From NCBI GenBank assembly GCA_015179125.1, contig WHVA01000133.1, positions 62,001 to 126,000 of the forward strand: DNA of 64,000 nt, written 5' to 3'. The notes under the pieces are model-generated. The model had not been told where the DNA came from and did not search any database. It saw only the letters and a program-made list of their open reading frames with translations. The DNA is from Gautieria morchelliformis. Taxonomy: Eukaryota; Basidiomycota; Agaricomycetes; Gomphales; Gomphaceae. Positions 1-11,361 of the stretch are shown here, piece by piece (position 1 is the stretch's first letter; each line of letters opens with the position of its first letter). A program made the position numbers and the translations under genes.

Positions 1-1
1 T

Positions 2-229
2 GCACCCGCATCCGCACCGCGTCCCGAGAACTCCCCGCCGTCGCATTCGTCGTCCGGCGACGACTCGTCTGACGACGACAGCAGCGGCAGCAGCGGAAGC
101 GAGCACGGCGACCCCCGCGACGCCACCTCGCGTGCCCCAGACCCAGACCCAGACCCAGAACCCCCGCGAAAACCCGACATAGTCGTCCTCAACCCCGATT
201 CCAGCGACAGCGACCGCGACCGCGAGTAG
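2..229 (+). CDS. C-terminal end of an acidic, Ser/Asp-rich protein (partial)
   Basis: An open frame enters from the left edge and ends at the TAG at 227-229, giving 75 residues. It is very rich in Ser, Asp and Pro: runs of S and D near the start, then four Asp-Pro or Glu-Pro pairs, then a short hydrophobic stretch (DIVVLN) and an S-D-R-D-R-E ending. The GC-rich, C-ending codons look like real coding sequence of this genome. Such acidic low-complexity tails are common in nuclear proteins, but nothing here identifies a family. The start and any upstream exons lie outside the window. Confidence 0.5.
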   Translation, partial: APASAPRPENSPPSHSSSGDDSSDDDSSGSSGSEHGDPRDATSRAPDPDPDPEPPRKPDIVVLNPDSSDSDRDRE

Positions 230-783
230 CAGCACTACCACGGCGACCATCATCGCCACGTGCGTCCGCAGCGTCGTTCGTTGCCCGATGTGGCACGAGT
301 GGCTCTGCTATACATTGAATTGAATCTCATTCGCGACATACCGCGTATTCGGTCGCCATCACAGATCCTTGGCAACTCTAATTTCAGACATCAACCGCAA
401 CGCCACCCGTTCTCATCAGTCTTCTCATGTTGATGTCGCGCCTGCGCAGCCCTGATCGCGCTGACTACATATGAAGAACAATGCATCCTGTATTGCCTAA
501 CGCGGTACATAGACACAAGCTCAATCAAGGCTTTTTGCACGCCCGCCCTGCACGTGACCGTGCAAGTAAGGCTGCGAGAGAAAAACGGCTCCGATCCGGG
601 TCGTCATGTCGTCGTAAGGTCGTGTCATGAGCGTCATAAAAACGAGCGAGCGAGCAAGAGAAAATAAGAGAAAACAAAAAACGGAGAAAGAAAGAGAGTA
701 GATGCCGGATCAAGTGGGCGCCACTAAGCAGTATACAAGCCTGAAGACAACCCATGAGCAACGTTCATGCGTCGAGCATCGCA

Positions 784-1567
784 CTAACCTCCGTATGAAG
801 ATGAGAGCGAGTCGTACTTCTCCAGCAGCGTGGTGAACCGCCAGTTGAGGAAGAGCATGTATATCTACGGCGCGTCACTGCGTGTCCGCGCCCGCCAAAT
901 GCACGGGCCCGACGTACCTGGAACCCCAGGTCCGCGAGCAGGCCGACGATAAACGCCGTGTACAGCGCGTGGAACCCGGGCGGGCATATCCCGCTCGGGA
1001 ACGCCGTCGTGTTCCCGTACCCCGCCGCGGCGGAGTCCGCCCACAGCTGCCCGTTCTGGCATTCCCACGCGATCTTGTCCTGGCTAGACGGGACGGGACG
1101 GGGCGTGAGCATGCGCAAAGCAAAGAAAAGCAAAGAAAAGCATGGGTGTGTGCGTGCGTGCGTGGCTCACCCGCGATTCAGCTCCCAGATCATGATGACC
1201 GCGCGCACGCCGCACAGCACGAGGAGGACGGGCCACGTCGCCCGGCAGACGCGCCCCCAGAGGTACGACTTGTTCGACAGCGCGACGAGGTTGATGAGCG
1301 CGTTGAACGCGACCGCCAGCGCGATAATGCCGTAGATAGTCCTTCCGCGCACCGGCACGTATGACGTCAGAATGGGGATATACACACATACGTGGCGCAC
1401 GACTACGCACCACTCTGGGTACACGAAGTAGAAGTATTGGCCGTATTCGAGCAGGAAGATCCCGCCTGCCAGGCTGTACAGCTGGTGTTGACGTGAGCTC
1501 CCAACTTGAACGACAGAGGGCGTGGGAGATAAAGGGCACGCACCAAGATGATGAAAGCCCATGCCAT
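784..1567 (-). CDS. Four-pass membrane protein of unknown function
   Basis: Five exons can be joined on the minus strand. The start ATG at 1567 sits in a good context (GCGCCATGG) and opens MAWAFIIL. An intron of about 55 bases follows, then an exon reading LYSLAGGIFLLEYGQ, then TIYGIIALAVAFNALINLVA, then the exon with WECQNGQLW and FPSGICPPGFHALYTA, and finally MLFLNWRFTTLLEKYDSL with stop at 784. The product is about 215 residues with four clear hydrophobic segments, so a multi-pass membrane protein is inferred. The Cys-containing WECQNG...GICPPG segment would lie between the third and fourth membrane spans. I do not recognise the family and assign no function. About 365 bases without a recognised gene separate it from RAD5 upstream. 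Confidence 0.6.
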
Positions 1568-1931
1568 GGCGCCTGAGCGCTGCGGCGTCCTTCAGCACAA
1601 CCCGCATCCCGTGCACAGCGAGCTCACCAGAGGCAGAAGCAAGAGGCAGTTATCACACCTGACGTCACAGGATGGCTTCAACTGAACAACAGCGCGGAAT
1701 GCCATTAGGGACAACGCACCACATGACGAGCGGAGGCGAGCGTGTCTTGAAGCGATCGTGGGGTGCACTCGAGTACGCTGAGCAAGCTTGCAAGGGCTTT
1801 CACGCTCAAATGAATAGATGACAGAAGAGGGGGACGATGTGGAGCGCCTGCTTTCCCGGAGATTACGTATCAAGCTAATTAAGCCCGCGAGCTTGGCGGC
1901 CTCCGACACCGCACGTATTAGTACACGCGGA

Positions 1932-4900
1932 TTACATCCCCTCGCCAAACATTATTCGCAAGTTCTCCAAGCTGTCTGCATCCTCTCCCGTCTTCCCGCC
2001 CAGCGCCCCCTTGATGATCGCCGTCTTCCGCTTCTGGATCTGCAGGATCCTTTCCTCAATCGTCTCTGAGATCTGGTGTATATTACGTTAGTGACGGCGC
2101 GCAGGGTGGCCATTGTCATAGCTCACTATGAACTGTTTGACGTATACGGTTCTTTCCTGGCCGATGCGATGTACACGGTCGATGGCTGCCAAAGCGTCAC
2201 GACCCGCAGCCCAGCAGGGACAATGCTGCTTACGCACCTTGGTTCTCCGTTGCAGAGTTCCACCAACAATCCATCTTATTCAGTTGTCAGAATCAACCGC
2301 TAAAAGCACTCGAATGGCGACAGACCATGTAGACGTGGTCCGCTGCCGTCAGCTTTTGGCGACACTATCAGTATTGTAAAGCCGGGTATTGAATCCAAGC
2401 TCACGTTCAGCCCAACCCCACCTGCCTTTAGACTCACAATAAACACCTTTCCGCTCCGCGATGGACGCGTAAACTCCTCCACGGCCATAGCCTTTTTTTT
2501 CACGCTCATCTCACCGTCAAAGCGATAGAACGCAAACCGATCCCGTCGGAGCACGACCTGGATTAGATCTAAGAAGCTGGTGAACTGCGAAAAAACAACA
2601 GCCCGGAAGCAAGGATCTTGGTCTCGCAACCGGCCTAACTCTGACTGAGAATTCGGCAACGTCGCGCGAAATGCGACTCACGGAGATCCTCAGAAAGCGC
2701 ATCGAGCTTTGTTGACGAGTTGAAGTTGTTTCTGCGTAGCATGACCGCGGGAGAAGAATCCCGGTCGTCGCCCACGTCGCCCGCATCAGGTGAACCGAGC
2801 TTCTTGACCGGTTTTGTCCTGACGATCTCCAGCAATTGGGACTCCTGGATGATCCGTGTTACGCTCGCCTGAGAGGTTATGGGAAACTCACTTTCACGGG
2901 ACCACCCCGGCAGATAGGACAATGGCCCTCTTCGCCTTTCTCTTCGCATGCTTGTAAGAAAGCCAGCGCACAGCTTTTACAGCTGTTGGCGCATTAAATA
3001 ATTGAATGCAATAGGCAACGACGATTGGCCCACCATGAATGCATGCAGTTCGGCACAAGCACCGGTAGGTCCATGAGGTCAAAACACACCGCACATTCCT
3101 GTCCGTCAGCTTCCTGTATCCGACTGAGGACGCTTTCGGCGAACGCAGAAGAAGGTCCATCTTCAGACCCGTCTGTCCCATGGGTATCCTTTGGAATCAG
3201 CGAGTCAACCTCGACATCGCCATGACTGTCTTTGGCATCCTCTGAGGTGGAGGATTCCTTGACCTGAGCCAGGCTAGGGTGTAGCACCGCACGCCGAAGC
3301 CTTCGCAGACATCAAATTCAGCTGATCTCGCGTAGTTGCGTTTAGCTCATACCTCATCAGCATGGCCAAAATATGAGTGTAGTTCTTGCCTACTAGACCC
3401 TTCGCGTTCAATCTGTCGAAATTGTTCTTGGCATCCATATACATGGAATCATAGATTTTACGCTCCACAGGCGAAAAGTCGAGGTGCACAACGGTGACCT
3501 GGCAGAGAAGTTAGCTGGCGCACACATTCCACCTGAGATGCGCACTTCTTTAGCTGGAAGCTCGACGATACGGTTGCCGTCGCGATCGCGCATATTCTTT
3601 TCCCGCCGGAGTAACACGCTTTCCAAGATAACCTGCACAATCTCAACTGCCTTGGGATCCCGATTTAGGAATGGAAGCTAAGGTGAATAATTCAGGAAGA
3701 CACTAATAATGCGGACACTGTGCACGCACCGTGATGAAGGACCGGAAGAACGAATAGTCAGACCATGGTGTGTAGTCAAGGAACTTACTGCTCGACGGCT
3801 TAGTACGCTTCTCTTACGGAGTTACCAACTTACAGTAGCGAATAAAGATCTTCCAACTTGTTCACAATAGGAGTCCCTTGCAATATCGGGGTGAGACCCG
3901 GACCCAAATGCAGCCTGTAATTGGATAACTTACCAGTCAATGCCCATCTATTTCGGGCATTGAGTGCGCAGCAAGCCCTCGCTGACCTGCTAAGCCTAGA
4001 CTTGCAGTTGTGCGCTTCATCCAGAACCACTCGAAGCCATTCCACTACGGATAGGCGTTAGCGGGCGTATAAGAGAGTTCGTTCAAAGGAAATGACCCTG
4101 AAATAAGGGCGAGCTATGTCGATTTGAGCTTTCATGTTTCGCCCATTCTGAACCAACCACCCCATAGCTGGTGATGACGACATCGGTCTTGCTGTTACCA
4201 CCCAAGATGTCATCGAGGTCATTCCGATTGTTTCCGTGCCATACTAGCAGGTTCAAGCTTCCCTTTTTACTAGATCGCTCGAGTTCATTCGCCCACTGTG
4301 CCATGAGTGATGTTGGAGCAATGATGAGAGTCGTAGAAGGAGCTGCTGATACGGAAGTGTGTTTGTTGGAATCCAATATTGGCTGAAAAGCCGCGTTCAG
4401 CCTTAATTGTCTTGGCTTAGGAGGCCCCGGTGGCCCTTCCGCTTCTGGCTGAACGACTGGGGACTCCGCAGGTTGTACGTCACGGCTCGTATGCAGAAGA
4501 CTGGATATCATAATGGTTTTTCCCATGCCCACTGTAACGAGTGATGAGTTTGAAAGCGTCTCGCTTGCAAGACTTACTTTCTGTCATTCAAACCATTCAC
4601 CGCAGCCAGGCCTGTCAGAGCCAACCAATTAGCAAGACAAAGAACATACCATCGCTGCGAACAATTAACTTCTATTAGCAACGTTATCCACTTAGGGCCT
4701 ACAGCTACGTACGCCAATATCCCACCCCGGCATTTTTTCTCAGCTCGAGGGAATGCCAAGCTTAGTTCGCCCGAGTACGGGTTGTAGTAAAAAGGCTTTT
4801 GCTCTTCTGTCATATCAATGACGCCGTCCGCCAGCTCTTCGTATGGGAAGGCATACCTATCGTCTGTAAATATAAACGCTCTAAGCACGATAATAATAAT

Positions 4901-6471
4901 GTACGTACTCCTCCCATAAAGGATGCATGGAATTGGCGTCACGAGCAGCGGCGGTTCCTGATTCTAATGAATGCATCCATCTTGTAGAGGTTGAGTAAGC
5001 CAGGAAAACCGAAGACTATGCAGCTGCGTAAACATACAAAAGAGCCTGCTTTTGGTATGGCCTCAAGTTCAGCGTGAAAGTCTCTGCTGGATCCATTTCA
5101 GGCATTGTCCGGTCATTTTTTTGGGCTCTGTTTAAGTCGATGGCGTCAGTCAACATCACGACGTGAGGAACGTTTCAGACTTTTTGTAAATCATGTCCAG
5201 CTGGCCCTCGGAGAGTAACTCCGCATCATCGCCATCTTCTTCTGGGTCTTCAGCTTCTTCCATCGCATTGAGCCCTACCTTCTCTTTCCTCTTGTCAATA
5301 CGTCCAACTGGCACCGTTTCCAGTACATTTACGTTGGAACTCGAATCACGGAGAAATGCATTAGGACGTCTAGGAGTCAGGTCAATTGCCTTGAAAAGCT
5401 GTTGTAATGAAGCCTTGCGCTCCCGAAGGCTCTGTTCGTCAAGGGTTTCTTGACCTTCGTTAAACATCGATCGTGGGTCATCGGACGAGGATGAAATTTG
5501 ATGTTTCTGAAAGGCCTCGGCGAGAACATAGACACGTAATTGAAGTAGCATCTCAGCACCAGTCTGCAGAGTCTCTGCACAGTCAACCATGGTACTGCCC
5601 CGGAAGGTAATGATGCCTATAGCGTCAAGATGAGATACGCAAAGTCAGGATAATGAGGGATACGAGCTCGCCTAGGTCAAGGAGTTTGGCAACCCATGAT
5701 GCCACGTTTTGAGGCAGCCTCCCGATCTCTGCATCCTCATAAAGAATACAAATACAAACAACGACAGCTCCACTCACCGAATCCACGAGAGTTAGTGAAC
5801 CTGACCACGTTATCGGGTTTATGTTTTTTTAGAGGCTTGGGTGCTTGACCCTTTTCCTTGACATTCATCATCGATGTTAACTTTAGCTGTTTTCCTGTCA
5901 CTTTCTTGTGAGTCTTTAGCTTGGTTGGATTGGACTGCCCGGACGGCGCTTCTTCATCATTTCTTCGGACAGATATCTCTTCGCCTGCTTTGACCCAGCC
6001 ACGGCCCTTGCATGTGCTCCACGCGTTGGGCACTAAGAATGAGCCAATGTATGCCGGCTTGAAATCCACCGATTTAGACACGGGATCTAGAGGCGTAGGA
6101 GCCAGTTGTGGCTGTTTTCGCTTCTTCATACCAGGTGGAGTCGGTTTTTGCTTCTTAGGCGGTGGCGGCGGTGGAGAGCTAGAGCGTACAGGGGTGGCGG
6201 GGTCGTGCACGAAGCGAGGAGGGGGAGAAGACGCGACCACAGACGAGCTCGAGCTTGCGCTCCGTATACGACGTTTAACTATATCGTCGATGTTCGCAAG
6301 TCGCGAGTCATTCTCCTCATCACTGCTTGCCAAAAATAACCGTTTCTTGGAGGTTTCTGCTGCCGCACTGCTGGTGTCATTCAGGGGGACAACATCCACA
6401 GCCATTCGAGTATCCTCTCCTTCAGAGTCAGAAGCAAAGAACAGTGGCTTGCATTTGGATACTTCAGCCAT
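1932..6471 (-). CDS. RAD5: RAD5-type DNA repair helicase / ubiquitin ligase
   Basis: This is a multi-exon gene for a SNF2-family ATPase with an embedded RING finger, the architecture of Rad5/HLTF, which polyubiquitinates PCNA and remodels stalled replication forks in the nucleus. In order it shows: an acidic start ([10 protein letters not shown]) and a proline-rich region; a HIRAN-like segment ([12 protein letters not shown], about 6050-5980); the Walker A remnant GMGKT (about 4525); the DEAH box in VVLDEAHN (about 4010); [18 protein letters not shown]; a C3HC4 RING (CAVCFDLM...CMHSCC..C...CPICRGG, intact after removing an intron near 3030-2980); and the C-terminal helicase with [19 protein letters not shown] and [14 protein letters not shown]. 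It ends IMFGEGM with stop at 1932. The start is placed at MAEVSK; the in-frame ATG at 6573 would nearly touch the upstream gene. No frameshift was found once introns are removed. CCT7 ends 111 bases upstream on the same strand. Confidence 0.9.
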
Positions 6472-6582
6472 TAATGTGGAGTCGAAAGTCGTGGTCACAA
6501 TTAGACGCGTCAACATGCGTCCACACGGCTTAGCCGTTAACGTAATGTAATTATTAAAGGCTACGCTGTACAAGTGTACTTT

Positions 6583-8523
6583 TCATCGCCGCGGTATACC
6601 TCTACCGCGACCCCGTAAGGCCCTCTGAGCCGCACCTGGTGGGGCACGCGGTCCTGGGTTAGGCTGAAAAATTAAGCCCGTCAAACCACACAGCAAAAAC
6701 TAAGGAATACCGAACTCACTTGTTCGCTTTGAGGATTCCTCACAGTCTCATCCACGCTTAAAATTAGGCAGGCTGCTTCAACAGCACTACCAATTGCGTT
6801 GGTTTTGATCAAGCTCGGCTCCCACACGAATGCCTCCATATTGTCTCGGACACCTTCGACACCATCCACGTCGACGCCCGTCCATTTCTCTCCGTTTGCA
6901 TGCCGCATTCGAAGTTTGTTCAGCACATCAGTGGAATCCAGACCAGCGTTATCCGATATTTGGCGGGGTATGATCTCCAACGCGCGAGCAAAAGCTGTAA
7001 GCATGAGCTGTTGCTTACCAGGAATAGAAAAGGCATATTTGCGAATGTATGCTGACAGTCCCATCTGTCATATCAAATGAGATGGCAAAACATGAGAAGT
7101 GAGGCGATGACTTACTTCGATGGCCCCTCCCCCTGCTACTACCTCGCCGTTTCGTAGTGCACGCTTAACAACCATGATGGCATCATGCAAACTACGCTCC
7201 ACTTCCTCAATGAACTGTTCGGCCCCACCACGCAGCAACAAAGTGCATGTTTTGGCCTTGGGGCATTCCTCAAATATGTTGTACCTCTCCCCACCAACCT
7301 GCCTCTCCTGGAATATCCCACATGTTCCGAGATGCTCCCTTCCGATATCCGAGCATGTACTTTGGATGGAGCCACCAACCGCCTGTGTCACTCTTCTCAA
7401 ATCATCTGAGGGAACACGACCGGCGCAGAAAATGTCCCGATCGGCAAACCATTGGGTGGCCAAATCACCGATCGGCAGCTTGCTTAGTACCACCTTGGCA
7501 CCTGTCTTCTCGATGGCTTCCAGCTTTCTGTATATGATCTCCCACTCGGCATCGACGATCGCTTGATATTCGGAAACCTGTTCCACACGGACTTCGGCGT
7601 TATCTTTCTCCGCCTTGAGTTCCAGCTCGACGTTTAGGCTCAGAATTAATGGATCTCTGAACAATTTTGGCTGTTGCTCGGCGCCCGCGTAAGTAAACGT
7701 CTTCTTAAACGAGACGCCGCGGATCAAGAGTGAATCCTGCATCCCTCCGCCGGGAATCTTTTTGACACCAATCAAACTTTCATCGAGATCCTCTGGGTCC
7801 AAAGACTGCACTGCATCTACGACCATTTCTGAAAAAAAAGGCTTTTGAGACTGGATTAGTTTGGAAGACATAGATGTGGAAGCGCATTTCAATAAAAGCG
7901 AGCGGAAAAGTCTGGAAGACAAGGTCAGAGGGCTGTTTCATAGAAAGCACACGAACTCACTGCGGATCCGACTTGTCGATTGAGATTTGAACCTCTTTTA
8001 TACGTTCGATTGCCTATAAATCGGATATAACCAAAATCATATGTTCTGATTCCTCACGTCGAACTTACCAGTTGTCCTGCTTTTCTCAAGCCTTTGATTA
8101 TGATATGTGGGCTAACGCCCTCTTCCACATATCCTCGGACCTCTTTCAATATCTGTGCTGCCAGTAGAACAACACTCGTGGTCCCATCCCCAACTTCAGC
8201 ATCCTGAGCGCGGGCAATGTCAACGAGGGTCTTCGCTGCTGGATGAACGATGTCGAGCAACTTAAGAATGGTTGCGCCGTCGTTAGTGATCTGAGCGTCG
8301 CCACGATCCGAAACAATGAGTTTATCCATGCCACGAGGACCCAAGGTACTCGAAAGTGTGTCTGCTATGGCGAGGCATGCCGATATATTAGACAGTAGCT
8401 GACCCTTGCCTTGAGAAGTATCAGTGCCCTCCCGGAGGAGAACAACAGTTGGTTGCTGTAAGCATGTGTCAATACAATCCCACCCTCATTCCATGAACTG
8501 ACCATAGGTAGCCCGCGTTGCAT
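6583..8523 (-). CDS. CCT7: T-complex protein 1 (CCT/TRiC) subunit eta
   Basis: This is subunit eta of the cytosolic group II chaperonin that folds actin, tubulin and WD40 proteins. Exon 1 encodes only MQRGLPM; after an intron the protein continues [20 protein letters not shown] and [20 protein letters not shown]. Family motifs follow in order: [30 protein letters not shown] (nucleotide binding, catalytic Asp), [83 protein letters not shown] and VDETVRN. The last exon encodes a Gly/Arg tail ([11 protein letters not shown]) typical of eta subunits, with stop at 6583. Several introns of about 50-60 bases interrupt it. The match with known eta subunits is close throughout. Its upstream region is unusual: a transposon ends only about 100 bases before the start codon. 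Confidence 0.95.
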
Positions 8524-8629
8524 TTTCAAGGTTTTTGAACACGACCAAGTTTTAGTGGTTGCGCGTCGGCTTAGCGCTTTCAAAGGCGCTAAATGTCACG
8601 GACCGCACTTCGTTTCTTGCTCGTTTCTA

Positions 8630-8672
8630 AGATAGGGGACACCAGGAACCAACCACCTTTATGTAAGCGAGC
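8630..8672 (+). repeat. Left terminal inverted repeat
   Basis: Begins AGATAGGGGACACCAGG and is the reverse complement of 11312-11354 except for a six-base variable block at 8658-8663. It is preceded by TA. Confidence 0.8.
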
Positions 8673-8810
8673 ACGCCAGTAGCAGCCGCCTTCCGACATC
8701 CTCAATTCCACCCACATACATTAAGTTCTGACTTATTTGAGTCCTTTATAAGGGTTTCTCTCAATATGTCTAGTTTGAATTTGTAGGAAAGGGTTTAGCA
8801 AAATAATGCC

Positions 8811-8859
8811 AGAACTTCCGGGCTACCGGGAAACGGTCTATGGACCTCGGTCTATAGAC
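8811..8859 (+). repeat. Left subterminal inverted repeat
   Basis: Contains GGGAAACGGTCTATGGACCT. The reverse complement of 10861-10910 has a closely similar sequence (GGGAAAAGGTCTATGGACCT), so the element has a second, diverged inverted repeat inside each end. The arms lie at unequal distances from the tips, about 180 bases on the left and 445 on the right. Confidence 0.6.
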
Positions 8860-9070
8860 TAGACCCACACCATATGCACCCACAGCAATCACTCGTCATA
8901 TCCAGATCTGGAATAAGTATAAATAACAAAATAACCAAAGTAAAGAAACTAAACAAAATAACGGTAAATAATAATAGACCTACTGTATAGTTCTGCCACA
9001 AAAAGAAAATTTTCTTGTCGCTTCACAACAGCATGCTATCCCACCGCTGCCACTGCCACCCTCCCCACCG

Positions 9071-9292
9071 TTGCCTCTGGAGACATGGGAGTCCAGTGCA
9101 GACTATGGACGTCAAACCTTCGCAGCCTCCGATGAAGATAGTCAGAAAGTGGTATCACAAGGAAAAGGGAAAGGAAAGGCGAAGGCCATGGGGAAAGGGA
9201 AATGGCAAGAGGGACATGTGAAGGAGGAACCAGAAGAAAAACCATACCGAGTGCTGATCCAGGATGGCCAGGAAATTCTTATCGTTGATTAA
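9071..9292 (+). other. Lys/Gly-rich open frame inside the TIR element
   Basis: A 73-residue frame with a repetitive centre (GKGKGKAKAMGKGK) and a charged end, EEKPYRVLIQDGQEILIVD. The preceding TTCACAACAG at about 9022-9031 resembles a splice acceptor, so this could be the last exon of a captured or resident gene. I do not recognise the family. The PEPCK and DCC1-like pieces nearby lie on the opposite strand, so it would be a third, independent insert. Confidence 0.3.
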
Positions 9293-9424
9293 TTAGTACT
9301 TCCAGGTGGATTCATAGATAGATAGATATACACCGGCATTGAATAGACTAATGGCTGCCATGCACACCCTTAATCGCTTCACAAATCAAATCTGCTAGAT
9401 ATCTACTAATGCCATTATCTAGGT

Positions 9425-9962
9425 TCAAAGCTTGGACACGGGCGGCAGCACGCTGCACGCGTCGCACATGAGCATGATGATGTTCTTTGGCTGGGTGTTG
9501 ACGACGCACGGGATGTGCACGTTGGGGATGAACTCGCTCGGGTACGTGCAGCGCGTGTTCTCGGTGATGCTCACGTCGCCATAGTCTGGCGCGACACGGG
9601 GCTGTACACGACGTTCTCGAGGATGGACCCGAAGCGGATCACCTCGAAGATCTTGGGCTCCTTCTCGCGCGAGAGGTTGATGCACTTGGCGTAGCACCGG
9701 CCCTCGATGTTGAAGACGCCCGTGTCAGACCAGACGTGCTCGTCGTCGCCGATGAGCTGCCGGCGCAGGTCTGCGGAGAGGGTGCTGCGGGGGGTGAGCG
9801 GGACGCTACACGGAGGGGGGAAACGGGGACTCACGTCTTCCCCGTGCCAGAGAGCCCAGAGAAGAGGGTGACGTCGCCGTTGTCGATGCCGACGTTGGCG
9901 GACGAGTGGAGGGACAGCTCGCCGAACTTGATGGGCTGGAGGTAGTGCATGATGGAGAAGAT
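9425..9962 (-). pseudogene. Phosphoenolpyruvate carboxykinase (ATP) fragment
   Basis: The minus strand reads [20 protein letters not shown], then [15 protein letters not shown] (the PEPCK kinase-1a loop), then after an intron of about 50 bases [19 protein letters not shown] and [14 protein letters not shown], then [12 protein letters not shown]. The frame shifts near 9600-9610 and resumes with [21 protein letters not shown] and [20 protein letters not shown], after which a stop follows. This is the central part of an ATP-dependent PEPCK, the gluconeogenic enzyme converting oxaloacetate to PEP. The N-terminal third, C-terminal half and promoter are missing. The retained intron shows it was copied from genomic DNA rather than from mRNA. 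It lies wholly within the TIR element. Confidence 0.85.
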
Positions 9963-10170
9963 GCGGCTAATAGCGGCCCTGGCACCCTTCAGGGCTTCCC
10001 AGCAACTTGTGGAAGGCGAGAGGTCGTGTTCTGTCCTGTACAGAGACAACCTTCTCGTAGTGCGAAGAGAGGGCGAGAGCGGCATAGAGAGTGCAGCAGA
10101 GAACGCATCCCGGAGCATTAGATAAGAGCATTACTGCTCAGGCGCGATCGAATGGGTGAGGCATGCGAAA

Positions 10171-10503
10171 TCAACACACCTTATACAGCATAAGATGTCC
10201 AAGTCCAATCTGCCTCACGACATGCTTCTGATCCATCCTCCACATCGCCTCACTCGCTCTATCTTCTGCCTCGCTCTTGAAATCCCCAAACCACCCCATA
10301 ACCTGTCTGACTACGCCCCTCCCCAACTCCATGTCGAGTTCCGATTCCAAGCAGTTCACGAGGCGCTGCACTGGGACGCGTGCTGGGGAAAGTGGTAGTC
10401 GCTGAGATATTAATGTTGTAAGGAGGGCTTCAAGGATGTGTGTTAGGTAAGGGGTGGATAATGGGCGAAGGTGACCTGCAGGCTGCAGGGTGAAGTAACC
10501 CAT
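10171..10503 (-). pseudogene. DCC1-like (sister chromatid cohesion) gene fragment
   Basis: The minus-strand frame reads YLTHILEALLTTLISQRLPL, CLESELDMELGRGVVRQVMG and WFG. After a probable short intron it continues WRMDQKHVVRQIGLGHL and then stops. The pattern (winged-helix-like repeats ending in W-R-M-D...V-R-Q-I-G-L-G) recalls the C-terminal part of Dcc1, a subunit of the Ctf18 clamp loader. The assignment is from memory of the family pattern and is only moderately secure. No promoter or N-terminal part is present. It is the second host-gene fragment inside the TIR element and lies on the same strand as the PEPCK piece, about 210 bases away. Confidence 0.45.
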
Positions 10504-10860
10504 TAATTTTGTGTTTTATATGAAAAGGTAGAAAACGAGTGGTCGTGCTGGAGATATAACTGAAGGCAAGAGTCACACACCATCAATATCTAGAATATGA
10601 AATTCCCTGAATGCTGCTCTCAGCTCCACGTCACTGGCTTGAACTTCGCCACGTATCGTATCTTTCGTGTATCGCGCAGGAGGCATCAAATTTTTCCGTG
10701 TGATACAGGCAACTGATGGCACAGCAAAGGGTACTCTTGTGATATTTTAATGAGGTGAGCTAAGGACGACATATCTAACTACAGCTTATCTCAGTGGTCA
10801 CGTGCCACCATGTTATCTTTGCCGGCTCGGCGACAGCGCCCATAGCGGTCCAGGTCCAAA

Positions 10861-10910
10861 GGTCTATGGTCCAAGGTCCATAGACCTTTTCCCAGTAGCT
10901 CGGACGCTCT
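10861..10910 (-). repeat. Right subterminal inverted repeat
   Basis: Partner of 8811-8859 on the other strand. It holds the nested palindromic words GGTCTATGG and CCATAGACC, so it can also fold back on itself. Confidence 0.6.
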
Positions 10911-11311
10911 CAATAATGCAGGGTAGCTGAGTTATATACTCTTGAAGTGCAGACTAAGAATTTTTTTCCAAATACTTTATTTTGTGTTTTGGAACCGTTT
11001 GGGACACATTCTGTATTTTCCAACTGCAACATTTGGGGCGTCACGTGACATTATTTGTCAGCTTTCTCAGCGCTTGGACGTTGGCGCTCAGTGATGGATG
11101 ACCATTCTGGGAGGTCACGTGCCACGTGACACAGCAAATTGGTCAAACATGGGCAGAGTCCCTTGCCCAGTAACAAATTAGCAAGTCAATCAAAAGTATA
11201 GTAATTAGATACAAAATTTACACTTCTGTATATCAAAATTGAATTATCTGGCACACTTTTTGAAAAATTGAGATCCAAGTCTTTCGATTTGGTGCGTCAC
11301 GTGATCTAAGC

Positions 11312-11354
11312 GCTCGCTTACGTCAGGGTGGTTGGTTCCTGGTGTCCCCTATCT
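11312..11354 (-). repeat. Right terminal inverted repeat
   Basis: Ends GGTGTCCCCTATCT, the mirror of the left terminus, and is followed by TA. The outermost 28 bases match the left end exactly. Confidence 0.8.
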
Positions 11355-11361
11355 TATTTAT

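Larger units (their letters stand above)
8630..11354. mobile_element. TIR-bounded DNA element carrying host gene fragments
   Basis: Two inverted termini of 43 bases bound this 2,725-base segment: 8630-8672 and 11312-11354. The outermost 28 bases are identical, beginning AGATAGGGGACACCAGG; six variable bases and a shared TAAGCGAGC follow. A TA dinucleotide flanks both ends (8628-8629 and 11355-11356), which fits a TA target duplication as in Tc1/mariner-like elements, although two bases is weak evidence. No transposase is visible, so it looks non-autonomous. Its cargo includes a PEPCK fragment, a DCC1-like fragment and a Lys-rich open frame. The left end lies about 105 bases upstream of the CCT7 start codon. 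Confidence 0.7.

Noticed and set aside
5921-6550. A 209-residue plus-strand frame opposite the RAD5 N-terminus
   Set aside because: Shadow of the low-complexity Ser/Pro-rich RAD5 start; the minus strand carries the real protein.
8627-11357. PIF/Harbinger-type three-base target duplication for the TIR element
   Set aside because: The flanking triplets differ (CTA left, TAT right, or TAA and TTA if the tip is shifted); only TA is shared directly.
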